This document shows, piece after piece, positions 46,226-53,885 of a stretch of DNA of 64,000 bases (its first letter is position 1; every line of letters starts with the position of its first letter). Location: the NCBI GenBank assembly GCA_039821605.1, contig JBCBNV010000002.1, positions 310,001-374,000 on the forward strand, written 5' to 3'. The notes under the pieces were generated by a model, which was not told the DNA's origin, searched no databases, and saw nothing but the letters and a program-made list of their open reading frames with translations. The stretch comes from CALBPI01 sp039821605 (GTDB lineage: Bacteria; Pseudomonadota; Gammaproteobacteria; Steroidobacterales; Woeseiaceae). Made by a program: the position numbers and the translations under genes.

Positions 46226-47482
46226 TTGGACAAGCTGCTGATTACCGGTGGCACGCCGCTCGAGGGCAGCGTGCACATGTCTGGCGCCAAGAACGCGGCG
46301 CTGCCAATCCTCGCGGGTACGCTGCTGGCCAGCGAGCCTGTCACCATTGACAACGTGCCGCACCTGCGCGACGTCACCACGATGATCGCGCTGCTGCAGC
46401 GCATGGGCGCTGTGACCACGATCGACGAGCGCATGTCCGTCACCGTGGACACGGGCGGCGAGATTGATCCCGTCGCGCCTTATGAACTGGTCAAGACGAT
46501 GCGCGCCTCGGTGCTGGTGCTGGGGCCGCTCGTGGCGCGGTTTGGCCGAGCCGACGTGTCGCTGCCCGGCGGTTGCGCAATCGGCGCGCGACCCGTCGAT
46601 CTGCATGTGTCGGGACTGCAGGCGCTGGGCGCCGATGTGCGGGTCGAGAACGGCTACATCCGCGCGCGCGCCGACCGATTGCGTGGCGGTCACTTCGTAT
46701 TCGACACGGTGTCCGTGACGGGCACCGAAAATCTCATGATGGCGGCGGCGCTTGCCGATGGGGAGACGGTGCTCGAGAACGCGGCGCGTGAGCCCGAGGT
46801 CGTGGACCTCGCTCAGTACCTGATCGCGCTGGGTGCGCAGATCGAAGGTGCGGGCAGCCCCACGATCCGCATCCAGGGTGTGTCGTCGCTATCGAGCGCG
46901 CGCTACCGCGTCCTGCCCGACCGTATCGAAACGGGCACCTACCTGACTGCCGCGGCCATGACACGCGGTCACGTCACGCTGCGCGGCGTGCGGCCCGAGC
47001 ATCTCGAGGCTGTGCTGTCAAAGCTCGTTGAGGCGGGTGCCGATATCTCCACGGGCGAGGACTGGATCGAGATCGACATGCGCGGCCGTCGTCCGCGCGC
47101 CGTGGACGTGCGGACCACGCCTTACCCCGGGTTCCCGACGGACATGCAGGCGCAGTTCTGTGCGCTCAATGCCATAGCCGAGGGCTCCGGGGCGGTCACC
47201 GAGACCATTTTCGAGAACCGTTTCATGCACATCCCCGAGCTGCAGCGCATGGGTGCGGATTTTCGGATTCGCGGCCGCACGGTGATGACGCGCGGTGTCG
47301 ACCGACTGACGGCAGCGCCTGTCATGGCCACGGATCTGCGTGCTTCGGCGGGGCTCGTGCTGGCCGCGCTCGTGGCTGAGGGCACGACGACTGTCGATCG
47401 CATCTACCACCTGGATCGCGGTTATGAGCAGATCGAGGACAAGCTGCGCCGGCTGGGCGCAGTCGTCGAACGCCAGACCTGA
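46226..47482 (+). CDS. murA: UDP-N-acetylglucosamine 1-carboxyvinyltransferase
   Basis: A 418-residue enzyme for the first committed peptidoglycan step. The PEP-binding Lys is in MSGAKNAALPI, and the catalytic loop PGGCAIGARPVDLH has Cys117, the residue alkylated by fosfomycin, so the enzyme should be sensitive. The start is TTG, 3 bases after ibaG. It converges on the protease gene with only 3 bases between stops and no terminator. Confidence 0.97.
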   Translation: MDKLLITGGTPLEGSVHMSGAKNAALPILAGTLLASEPVTIDNVPHLRDVTTMIALLQRMGAVTTIDERMSVTVDTGGEIDPVAPYELVKTMRASVLVLGPLVARFGRADVSLPGGCAIGARPVDLHVSGLQALGADVRVENGYIRARADRLRGGHFVFDTVSVTGTENLMMAAALADGETVLENAAREPEVVDLAQYLIALGAQIEGAGSPTIRIQGVSSLSSARYRVLPDRIETGTYLTAAAMTRGHVTLRGVRPEHLEAVLSKLVEAGADISTGEDWIEIDMRGRRPRAVDVRTTPYPGFPTDMQAQFCALNAIAEGSGAVTETIFENRFMHIPELQRMGADFRIRGRTVMTRGVDRLTAAPVMATDLRASAGLVLAALVAEGTTTVDRIYHLDRGYEQIEDKLRRLGAVVERQT

Positions 47483-47485
47483 GAG

Positions 47486-48559
47486 CTAGGGCCGCGTGGT
47501 GGCGAGCGTGCGGTCGCCGGCCACAGCTTCGGTGCTCTGTCGTTCGCCGTTGCGCAGGTATTCAAGGCGCAATCGCGTCCCGGGCGCGTAGCCGGCCACG
47601 GTCAGCAGCGCCTGCTGGTTCTCGCGCATCGGCTCACCGTTGATCGAGAGCAGCACGTCGCCGCTGCGAATGCCCGCTTCCCAGGCCGGGCCGTCACGCA
47701 GCACGGCCGTCAGCACGATGCCGGAACCCGGCTCGAGGCCAATGCGCGCCCAGTCGTCGGCCGTGAGTTGCTGCATTTCGAGCCCGAGCCAACCGCGGCG
47801 AACACGACCGTCCTCGCGCAGCGCGCGCACCACGCCACTGACGAGATTGGCGGGGATGGCAAAGCTGATGCCTTCAATGTCGACTTCGCGCGACACGACG
47901 GCTGTGTTGATGCCGATGAGCTCGCCGCGCACATTGATCAGCGCGCCGCCTGAATTGCCCGAGTTGATGGCCGCGTCGGTCTGAATGTAGTTCTCGAACG
48001 TCGTCAGTCCGAGCAGTCCGCGGCCGGTGGCACTGACGATGCCCTGCGTCACGGTCTGGCTCAGGCCGTAGGGGTTGCCGATGGCCAGCACGACGTCGCC
48101 GATCTGCATCGTGTCGGACCGGCCGACGCGGATCGGGGTCAGGCCGTCGAGCTCGATTTTGAGCAGCGCCAGATCTGTATCGGCGTCGGTGCCGACGACG
48201 GTGGGGATGGCCTCGCGCCCGTCGGCCAGCTGCACGCGACCCGAACGCGCGCCCCGGATCACGTGGAAATTGGTGACGATGTAGCCCTCGGCGTCGATGA
48301 TCACGCCCGACCCGAGGTTGGTCTGCACGGCGACAGTCGACTCGGCGGCGGGGTCGTCGCTGGGCACCAGCCGCGTCGTATAGATGTTGACGACGGCATC
48401 GGCACTGGCGGCCACGGCATCGGCGTAGCTGCCCCGGGCCTGCTCGCGCGGCCCCAGCAGGTCGGGCCGCATCAGGATGACCACGCAGGCCAGCGCAAGG
48501 CCGCCCACGACGCAGCGAAACAGGAATTGGAGGGTTTGGCTCAATCCAGACATCGACAT
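47486..48559 (-). CDS. DegS-like trypsin-type periplasmic serine protease with one PDZ domain
   Basis: A 357-residue protease if started at the ATG of MSMSGLSQTL. An N-terminal membrane anchor (about 10-30) precedes a trypsin-like domain with His in TNFHVIRGA, Asp in DTDLALLK and Ser in SGNSGGALI. A single PDZ domain follows (about 255-350, QLTADDWARIGLEPGSG). One anchor and one PDZ is the DegS layout, which points to sigma-E-type envelope stress sensing. The start is uncertain: an ATG at 48580 (seven codons earlier) is also possible. Confidence 0.9.
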   Translation of the reverse strand: MSMSGLSQTLQFLFRCVVGGLALACVVILMRPDLLGPREQARGSYADAVAASADAVVNIYTTRLVPSDDPAAESTVAVQTNLGSGVIIDAEGYIVTNFHVIRGARSGRVQLADGREAIPTVVGTDADTDLALLKIELDGLTPIRVGRSDTMQIGDVVLAIGNPYGLSQTVTQGIVSATGRGLLGLTTFENYIQTDAAINSGNSGGALINVRGELIGINTAVVSREVDIEGISFAIPANLVSGVVRALREDGRVRRGWLGLEMQQLTADDWARIGLEPGSGIVLTAVLRDGPAWEAGIRSGDVLLSINGEPMRENQQALLTVAGYAPGTRLRLEYLRNGERQSTEAVAGDRTLATTRP

Positions 48560-48650
48560 GGCGGAGACATCGCCCCGCATCAGCTCTACAGTTGCCGCTA
48601 TTGTGACGCAGGCCAGTGCATAGCGGTAGGCAAGTCTGCTCCGAGCCCTG

Positions 48651-49035
48651 TATAATGGCGGGCTGAGACCAGCGCGCTCTGCTGCAGCCCGACGACACTC
48701 TAGCCAGCTTCCAAGACTGAAAACCCACGACAGAAAACCAGTGCACTCGAGGCCTTTCAGAGGCCAAAGCTCGGTGCGCATGACCTTGACTGCGGCATGC
48801 CGACACGGCCCGCGGTACCCGTTGGAAGCCCAGGTTTAACGCCGCGTGAATCGGTGCATCGACAGCGCCTCGACAAGGCAGGCCTCACGCGTCTGAACCG
48901 ACGCACCTGCCGAAAACGTAGGGGTCCGGTGCAGCAGCAGGGCGACCGCGACCGCCGACAACATTAGTGACGCGCCGGCCCGGCCGCGCATCCAAGAGAA
49001 TTTAGTGACAATCGACGTGATTCGGAGCCGACCTC
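48651..49035 (+). promoter_or_regulatory. Promoter and long leader upstream of petABC
   Basis: A perfect TATAAT (48651-48656) lies on the plus strand with a poor -35. The sequence from there to the petA start, about 375 bases, has no recognisable gene. It holds small stems (GGCCT 48751-48755 with AGGCC 48761-48765; the palindrome CGGCATGCCG at 48793-48802). It does not match 6S RNA, tmRNA or SRP RNA as far as I can see. In many gammaproteobacteria rplM-rpsI occupy this position upstream of petABC. Confidence 0.5.
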
Positions 49036-49635
49036 ATGGCTGACAATTCTGACAACCTCGACGACAGCAGACGCCGGTTCCTCGGCATCGCAACGGGCGC
49101 AACGGGCGCTGTCGCGGGTGCGATGTTCGTGGTGCCCTTCCTGGGATCGCTGGTCCCGAGCAAGCGCGCACAGGCGCTGGGCGCACCCGTGGAAATCAAC
49201 ATCGGCAACCTCGAAGCCGGCCAGATGGCGCGCAAGCAGTGGCGCGGCCGCACCGTGTACGTCGTGCGCCGCGACCAGGACATGCTCAAGCGGATCGAGG
49301 ACACGACGCCGCAGGTCGACGACCCTGAGTCTGCAAAGTCGGAGCAGCCTGACTACGCCAGCAACGGTTTCCGCTCGCTGAAGCCGGAGTTCCTCGTGGT
49401 ATTCGGCCAGTGCACGCACCTGGGCTGCGCGCCGTCACAGCGCTTTGAGGTGGGCCCCCCAGACCTCGGCCAGAACTGGCTGGGCGGTTTTTTCTGCGCC
49501 TGCCACGGCTCCAAGTTCGATATGGCCGGCCGCGTCTTCAAGGGGGTTCCGGCGCCCCTGAACTTACCGGTACCGCCTTACCGTTTCATTGGTGAGGACA
49601 TCATCGAAATCGGCACGGAAACGGGAGTAGCCTGA
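49036..49635 (+). CDS. petA: Ubiquinol-cytochrome c reductase Rieske iron-sulfur subunit
   Basis: A 199-residue Rieske protein of the bc1 complex. A Tat-type N-terminus, SRRRFLGIATG, plus a hydrophobic helix anchors it in the inner membrane. The cluster-binding loops are CTHLGC and CACHGS, each giving one Cys and one His ligand to the 2Fe-2S centre. It opens petA-petB-petC; its stop overlaps the petB ATG by one base. Confidence 0.97.
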   Translation: MADNSDNLDDSRRRFLGIATGATGAVAGAMFVVPFLGSLVPSKRAQALGAPVEINIGNLEAGQMARKQWRGRTVYVVRRDQDMLKRIEDTTPQVDDPESAKSEQPDYASNGFRSLKPEFLVVFGQCTHLGCAPSQRFEVGPPDLGQNWLGGFFCACHGSKFDMAGRVFKGVPAPLNLPVPPYRFIGEDIIEIGTETGVA

Positions 49636-50903
49636 TGGCACGCGCAGAATCGGAACTGCAGATCGGTCAGAAGAGCTCAGGGTTCATGAAGTGGATCAAC
49701 GATCGCTTCCCCTGGGACAAGATGATGAAGGAGCACGTAACCGAGTATTACGCCTCCAAGAACCTGAACCTCTGGTACGTCTTCGGCGTGCTGTCGATGG
49801 TCGTGCTCGTGATCCAGCTGCTCACGGGTATCTTCCTGACCATGAACTACAAGCCCAGCGCGGCTGAGGCCTTTGCCTCGGTTGAGTACATCATGCGTGA
49901 CGTGAAGTACGGCTACATCATCCGCTACATGCACTCAACGGGCGCGTCGGCCTTCTTCATCGTCGTCTACCTGCACATGTTCCGCGCCATGCTCTACGGC
50001 AGCTACAGAAAGCCACGCGAGCTCATCTGGCTGATCGGCATGATCATCTTCATCGTGCTCATGGCTGAAGCGTTCATGGGCTACCTCCTGCCCTGGGGCC
50101 AGATGTCCTACTGGGGTGCGCAGGTGATCGTGTCGCTGTTCGGGGCGATCCCCGGGATCGGTGAGAGCCTCGTCGACGTGATCCGCGGTGACTACTCGAT
50201 CTCGGACATCACGCTCAACCGCTTCTTCGCGCTGCACGTGATCGCGCTGCCGCTGGCACTTGTCATGCTCGTTGTGGTGCACATTCTCGCGCTGCACGAA
50301 GTCGGCTCGAACAACCCCGACGGTATCGAGATCAAGAAAAAGAAGGACGCGAATGGCGTCCCGCTCGACGGCATCGCGTTCCACCCCTACCACACGTCGA
50401 AGGACCTCGTTGCGATCGTCATATTCATGGCGGCGTTCTTTGCGGTCGTCTTCTTTGCGCCTGAAATGGGTGGTTACTTCCTCGAGCACGCCAACTTCGA
50501 GCCGGCCAACCGTCTGAAGACACCGGAGCACATCGCGCCGGTCTGGTACTTCACGCCGTTCTACGCGATCTTGCGCGCCGTACCCGACAAGCTGCTGGGC
50601 GTCATCCTCATGGGCGCAGCCGTCATCATCCCGATGTTCCTGCCGTGGCTTGACCGCTCGCCGGTCAAGTCGATCCGTTACAAGGGGATCATCACGAAGT
50701 CGGCGCTTGGCCTCTTCGTCGTGGCCTTCCTGTTGCTGGGCTGGCTCGGTCTGCAGCCCGCGACCGATCTCTACACGAACCTGGCGCGCGTGTTCACGGT
50801 CATCTACTTCGCGTTCTTCGCGCTGATGCCCTGGTACAGCAAGATGGACCAGACGAAACCGGTCCCCGAGCGCGTCACGATGAAGGGGGCTGATCATGCG
50901 TAG
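49635..50903 (+). CDS. petB: Ubiquinol-cytochrome c reductase cytochrome b
   Basis: A 422-residue, eight-helix diheme protein. The haem-ligand pairs lie in RYMHSTGASAFFIVVYLH and FALHVIALPLALVMLVVVH. The quinol-oxidation motif normally PEWY reads PVWY (in HIAPVWYFTPFYAILR), a variant known in beta- and gammaproteobacteria. A charged insert with four lysines (IKKKKDA) follows the second haem helix. It overlaps petC by 8 bases. Confidence 0.97.
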   Translation: MARAESELQIGQKSSGFMKWINDRFPWDKMMKEHVTEYYASKNLNLWYVFGVLSMVVLVIQLLTGIFLTMNYKPSAAEAFASVEYIMRDVKYGYIIRYMHSTGASAFFIVVYLHMFRAMLYGSYRKPRELIWLIGMIIFIVLMAEAFMGYLLPWGQMSYWGAQVIVSLFGAIPGIGESLVDVIRGDYSISDITLNRFFALHVIALPLALVMLVVVHILALHEVGSNNPDGIEIKKKKDANGVPLDGIAFHPYHTSKDLVAIVIFMAAFFAVVFFAPEMGGYFLEHANFEPANRLKTPEHIAPVWYFTPFYAILRAVPDKLLGVILMGAAVIIPMFLPWLDRSPVKSIRYKGIITKSALGLFVVAFLLLGWLGLQPATDLYTNLARVFTVIYFAFFALMPWYSKMDQTKPVPERVTMKGADHA

Positions 50904-51666
50904 TGCAACCACTCTCGTGCGGGCCGCGGCCGTCTGCCTGGCGCTGTCGGCCGCGGGTGTTTCGCTCGCCGCGGGTGGCGGCGCGGCACTCGACGCGGCC
51001 AACAACGACGTGGGTAACACCAAGTCGCTGCAGCGTGGCTTCAAGTACTTCATGAACTACTGCTCGGGTTGCCACAGTGCCGAGTACGTGCGTTACAACA
51101 CGATCGGCGCAGCTCTGCAGATCAGTGACGCAGAGCTCGAGCAGAACCTCATGTTCAACGCCCAGCGCACCTTCGAGACGATTAACATCTCGATGCGGTC
51201 CGAAGACGCGACGGCCTGGCTGGGCCAGGTGCCGCCTGACATGTCACTGATCGCGCGCTCCAAGGGCGTCGACCACATCTACTCGTTCCTGCGCGGCTAC
51301 TACCGCGACGACAAGTCCGCGACGGGCTGGAACAACACCGTGGTCAAGAACGTCAGCATGCCGCACGTGCTCTGGGAGCTCGAAGGGGTCAAGGCCAAGG
51401 CAGAGTCGCACAGCGATGAGGCCGCCGCTCAAGTGGACGGCCACGGCGCTTCCGACTCGCCTGTGTTCGACGTCCTGGCAGCGGGCTCGATGTCGGCTGA
51501 TGAGTATGACGAAGCCGTCCGCGACATCGTCAACTTCCTGGACTTCATCTCAGAGCCCATGCAGCTTGAGCGCACCCAGATTGGTGTCTGGGTCATGGCC
51601 TTTCTCGTGATCTTCTTCTTCCTGTCCCTGTTCCTCAAGAAGGAAATCTGGAAGGACGTGAAGTAA
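50896..51666 (+). CDS. petC: Ubiquinol-cytochrome c reductase cytochrome c1
   Basis: A 256-residue membrane-anchored cytochrome. It has an N-terminal signal peptide (to about AAG, residue 25), the haem site CSGCH, and a distal Met probably in the FLDFISEPMQLER segment. A C-terminal transmembrane helix (about 230-248) is followed by KKEIWKDVK. It completes the bc1 complex. A 10-bp hairpin lies just downstream. Confidence 0.96.
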   Translation: MRSATTLVRAAAVCLALSAAGVSLAAGGGAALDAANNDVGNTKSLQRGFKYFMNYCSGCHSAEYVRYNTIGAALQISDAELEQNLMFNAQRTFETINISMRSEDATAWLGQVPPDMSLIARSKGVDHIYSFLRGYYRDDKSATGWNNTVVKNVSMPHVLWELEGVKAKAESHSDEAAAQVDGHGASDSPVFDVLAAGSMSADEYDEAVRDIVNFLDFISEPMQLERTQIGVWVMAFLVIFFFLSLFLKKEIWKDVK

Positions 51667-51680
51667 GCACCGGTTCGCGC

Positions 51681-51704
51681 GGCGACGTGTGGGGACACGT
51701 CGCC
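51681..51704 (+). other. Perfect 10-bp hairpin between petC and sspA
   Basis: GGCGACGTGT (51681-51690) and ACACGTCGCC (51695-51704) pair around GGGG, 15 bases after the petC stop. No T-run follows, so it may protect the pet mRNA 3' end or act as a weak, non-canonical terminator before sspA. Confidence 0.55.
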
Positions 51705-51772
51705 GGCGACGCCCCGGTACACCACCGATCGTCGCCGCCGATTACACAACAAGATAGATACGGAGACTCCAA

Positions 51773-52402
51773 ATGGGAGCAATCGCCAACCGGCGCTCGA
51801 TCATGAGCCTGTTTTCACGGCCCACATGCATTCACAGCCACCGCACGCGCCTCGTGCTGGCCGAAAAGAGCATCAACATCGATATCGTGACGGTCGAAGG
51901 GGACGACCTGCCCGAGGACTTGCTGGACCTGAATCCCTACCACACGGTGCCGACGCTCGTAGACCGCGATCTCGTGCTCTACGACTCCCGCGTCATCATC
52001 GAGTACCTCGATGAACGCTTCCCGCATCCGCCACTCATGCCCGTCGATCCCGTGACGCGGGCCCAGTTCCGCCTGGCGCTGTTCCGCATCGAGAACGACT
52101 GGTACAAGCTCGCTGAGGAGATCGAGGACGCGGCCGAGAAGAAGGCCAACACGCGGGCACGCAAGATCCTCAAGGAGAGCGTGCTGGCCAGTGCAGAGGT
52201 GTTTGCTGCCAAAGAATTCTTCCTGGGCGATGAGTTTTCCCTCGTCGACGCCAGCGTCGCGCCGCTGCTGTGGCGGCTGTCGAGCTACAACATCGATCTG
52301 GGTAAGGGCGGCGCGCCCATCGAGGCCTACATGGAACGCATGTTCGCGCGGCCTTCTTTCCGTGCCAGCCTGACAGAGCTCGAGCAGGAGATGCGGCTGT
52401 AG
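51773..52402 (+). CDS. sspA: Stringent starvation protein A
   Basis: A 209-residue glutathione-S-transferase-fold protein that binds RNA polymerase. The start MGAIANRRSIMSLFS matches the conserved SspA N-terminus (so the first ATG is right), and NPYHTVPTLVDRDLVLYDSRVI is the thioredoxin-like domain. It regulates starvation and virulence genes in relatives. sspB follows by 9 bases, as is typical after petABC. Confidence 0.95.
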   Translation: MGAIANRRSIMSLFSRPTCIHSHRTRLVLAEKSINIDIVTVEGDDLPEDLLDLNPYHTVPTLVDRDLVLYDSRVIIEYLDERFPHPPLMPVDPVTRAQFRLALFRIENDWYKLAEEIEDAAEKKANTRARKILKESVLASAEVFAAKEFFLGDEFSLVDASVAPLLWRLSSYNIDLGKGGAPIEAYMERMFARPSFRASLTELEQEMRL

Positions 52403-52411
52403 GCCGCCCCA

Positions 52412-52828
52412 GTGCCGACCGTGAGTGAAGACGAGCGGCGCATCTCCTCAAAACGGCCCTACCTGATTCGGGCCATGCACGAGTGGATGAGCGACAACGG
52501 CCACACCCCGCATCTCGTCGTCGACGCCGAGATGCCCGGCGTCGTGGTGCCGGCGGAGCACATCCAGGACGGGCGCATCGTACTCAACATCAGCTATTCG
52601 GCCGCGCACGCGTTGCAGCTCGACAACGACGCCGTGTCGTTTCGGGCCCGCTTCGGCGGCAGTCCCTTCGATGTGCGTGTGCCCGTGCGAAGCATCCTGG
52701 GAATCTACGCGCGCGAGACGGGGCAGGGCATGGTGTTCTCACACGGCGGGCCCGAGAAACCCGAGCCTGAGCCCGACGACAACGGCGACGAAAACGCTCG
52801 TCCGTCGCACCTCAAGGTCGTCAAGTAA
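52412..52828 (+). CDS. sspB: ClpXP protease specificity-enhancing factor SspB
   Basis: A 138-residue adaptor that hands SsrA-tagged proteins to ClpX. KRPYLIRAMHEWMSDNGHTPHLVVDA and IVLNISYSAAHALQLDND are family hallmarks. The acidic, flexible tail ends SHLKVVK, which matches the ClpX-binding motif. The start is GTG at 52412; a second GTG three codons on is possible. It converges on gmhA. Confidence 0.94.
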   Translation: MPTVSEDERRISSKRPYLIRAMHEWMSDNGHTPHLVVDAEMPGVVVPAEHIQDGRIVLNISYSAAHALQLDNDAVSFRARFGGSPFDVRVPVRSILGIYARETGQGMVFSHGGPEKPEPEPDDNGDENARPSHLKVVK

Positions 52829-52848
52829 CGCGCGGGGCGTGCGACGGC

Positions 52849-53442
52849 TCAGCCTGCGGCAACAATGACCTGCTGGTCGATGAGGTCACAGAGGCAATGG
52901 ATGGCGACCAGGTGAATCTCCTGAATTCGCGCCGTCCGCGGCGACGGCACCCGAATCTCGATATCGCCTTCGCGCAGCATGTCGGCCATCCGGCCCCCAT
53001 CCCGACCCGTAAGCGCCACGATGCGACCGCCACGTTCGTGGCAGGCCGTCATGGCTCGGCAGACGTTTTCCGAATTGCCCGACGTTGAAATCGCGAGCAG
53101 CACGTCGCCCGTGTTTAGCAAGGCGCGAACCTGCTTCGAAAACACCTCTTCGTAGGCGTAGTCATTGGCGATTGAGGTCAGCGTCGACGAGTCCGTCGTC
53201 AGCGCCATTGCCGGCAGGCCCGGCCGTTCCATTTCAAACCGGTTGAGCAGCTCCGACGAGAAGTGCTGCGCGTCGCCGGCGGAACCGCCGTTGCCGCAGG
53301 AGAGAATCTTGCCGCCATTCAGGATGCTGCGGCTCATGAGGTCGGCTGCAGCGACGAGCGGCTCGGGCAGCACGTCGGCTGCGGCCCGCTTCACGGCCAG
53401 GCTCTCCTCAAACTGTTTCTGAACGCGTTCCAGGTATGCCAC
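52849..53442 (-). CDS. gmhA: Sedoheptulose-7-phosphate isomerase (SIS domain; DiaA paralogue possible)
   Basis: A 197-residue SIS-domain protein. GNGGSAGDAQHFSSELLNRFE and TTDSSTLTSIANDY match the GmhA proteins of Pseudomonas, with the catalytic Glu of SSEL and a His in VAIHCLCDL. The same locus in E. coli carries diaA, an initiation regulator of the same family, but the GGSAGD and SSEL residues favour isomerase activity. It would start the heptose pathway continued by hldE. Confidence 0.88.
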   Translation of the reverse strand: MAYLERVQKQFEESLAVKRAAADVLPEPLVAAADLMSRSILNGGKILSCGNGGSAGDAQHFSSELLNRFEMERPGLPAMALTTDSSTLTSIANDYAYEEVFSKQVRALLNTGDVLLAISTSGNSENVCRAMTACHERGGRIVALTGRDGGRMADMLREGDIEIRVPSPRTARIQEIHLVAIHCLCDLIDQQVIVAAG

Positions 53443-53515
53443 GGTGGCATTCGCTCCGTATTCGGTGAGCCCGAAATTCTAGCGGATTCCGTGGCTTAAC
53501 CCCAGTCCGGGCGGG

Positions 53516-53881
53516 CTAACCGGCGCGGAACGCGTCCCGGTGCCAGGCCACATCTGCGCCGCCATCGCCACGCGCGTCGATCGCCACGACGTCGAAACGC
53601 ATGTGGGCATGCGCCCACTGTGGCTGGCGCAGCAGGAAGAACTGCGCGGCTTGCACGAGCCGTCGCTGCTTACTGTTCGTCACGGAAGCGGCCGCGTCGA
53701 CTCGTGAACCAGCGCCGCGGTAGCGGACCTCGATGAACACGAGTGTCGCGCCGTCGCGCATGATGAGATCGATCTCGCCGAAGCGGCTGTGGAAATTGCG
53801 GGCGACGGGCTCGAGGCCGTGGTCGCAAAGATGGCTCGCCGCACGCGCTTCCCAGAGCGCGCCGGCGGCACGCCGGCCCAT
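53516..53881 (-). CDS. yraN: YraN family (UPF0102) nuclease-fold protein
   Basis: A 121-residue protein with a restriction-endonuclease-like fold: RFGEIDLIMRDGATLVFIEVRYR gives the E...D...ExR/K motif expected for a metal-dependent nuclease. The biochemical role is unproved. The ATG of MGRRAAGALWEARAA is chosen; the longer frame runs into lpoA antisense to any family sequence. It starts 4 bases after the lpoA stop and precedes gmhA. Confidence 0.9.
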   Translation of the reverse strand: MGRRAAGALWEARAASHLCDHGLEPVARNFHSRFGEIDLIMRDGATLVFIEVRYRGAGSRVDAAASVTNSKQRRLVQAAQFFLLRQPQWAHAHMRFDVVAIDARGDGGADVAWHRDAFRAG

Positions 53882-53885
53882 GGCA

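Noticed and set aside
48657..49035. 6S RNA, tmRNA or SRP RNA in the petABC leader
   Set aside because: None of their conserved segments is present.
52849..53442. Naming the SIS protein diaA from synteny with E. coli
   Set aside because: The sequence has the GGSAGD and SSEL residues of isomerase-type GmhA, so gmhA was preferred and DiaA noted as an alternative.
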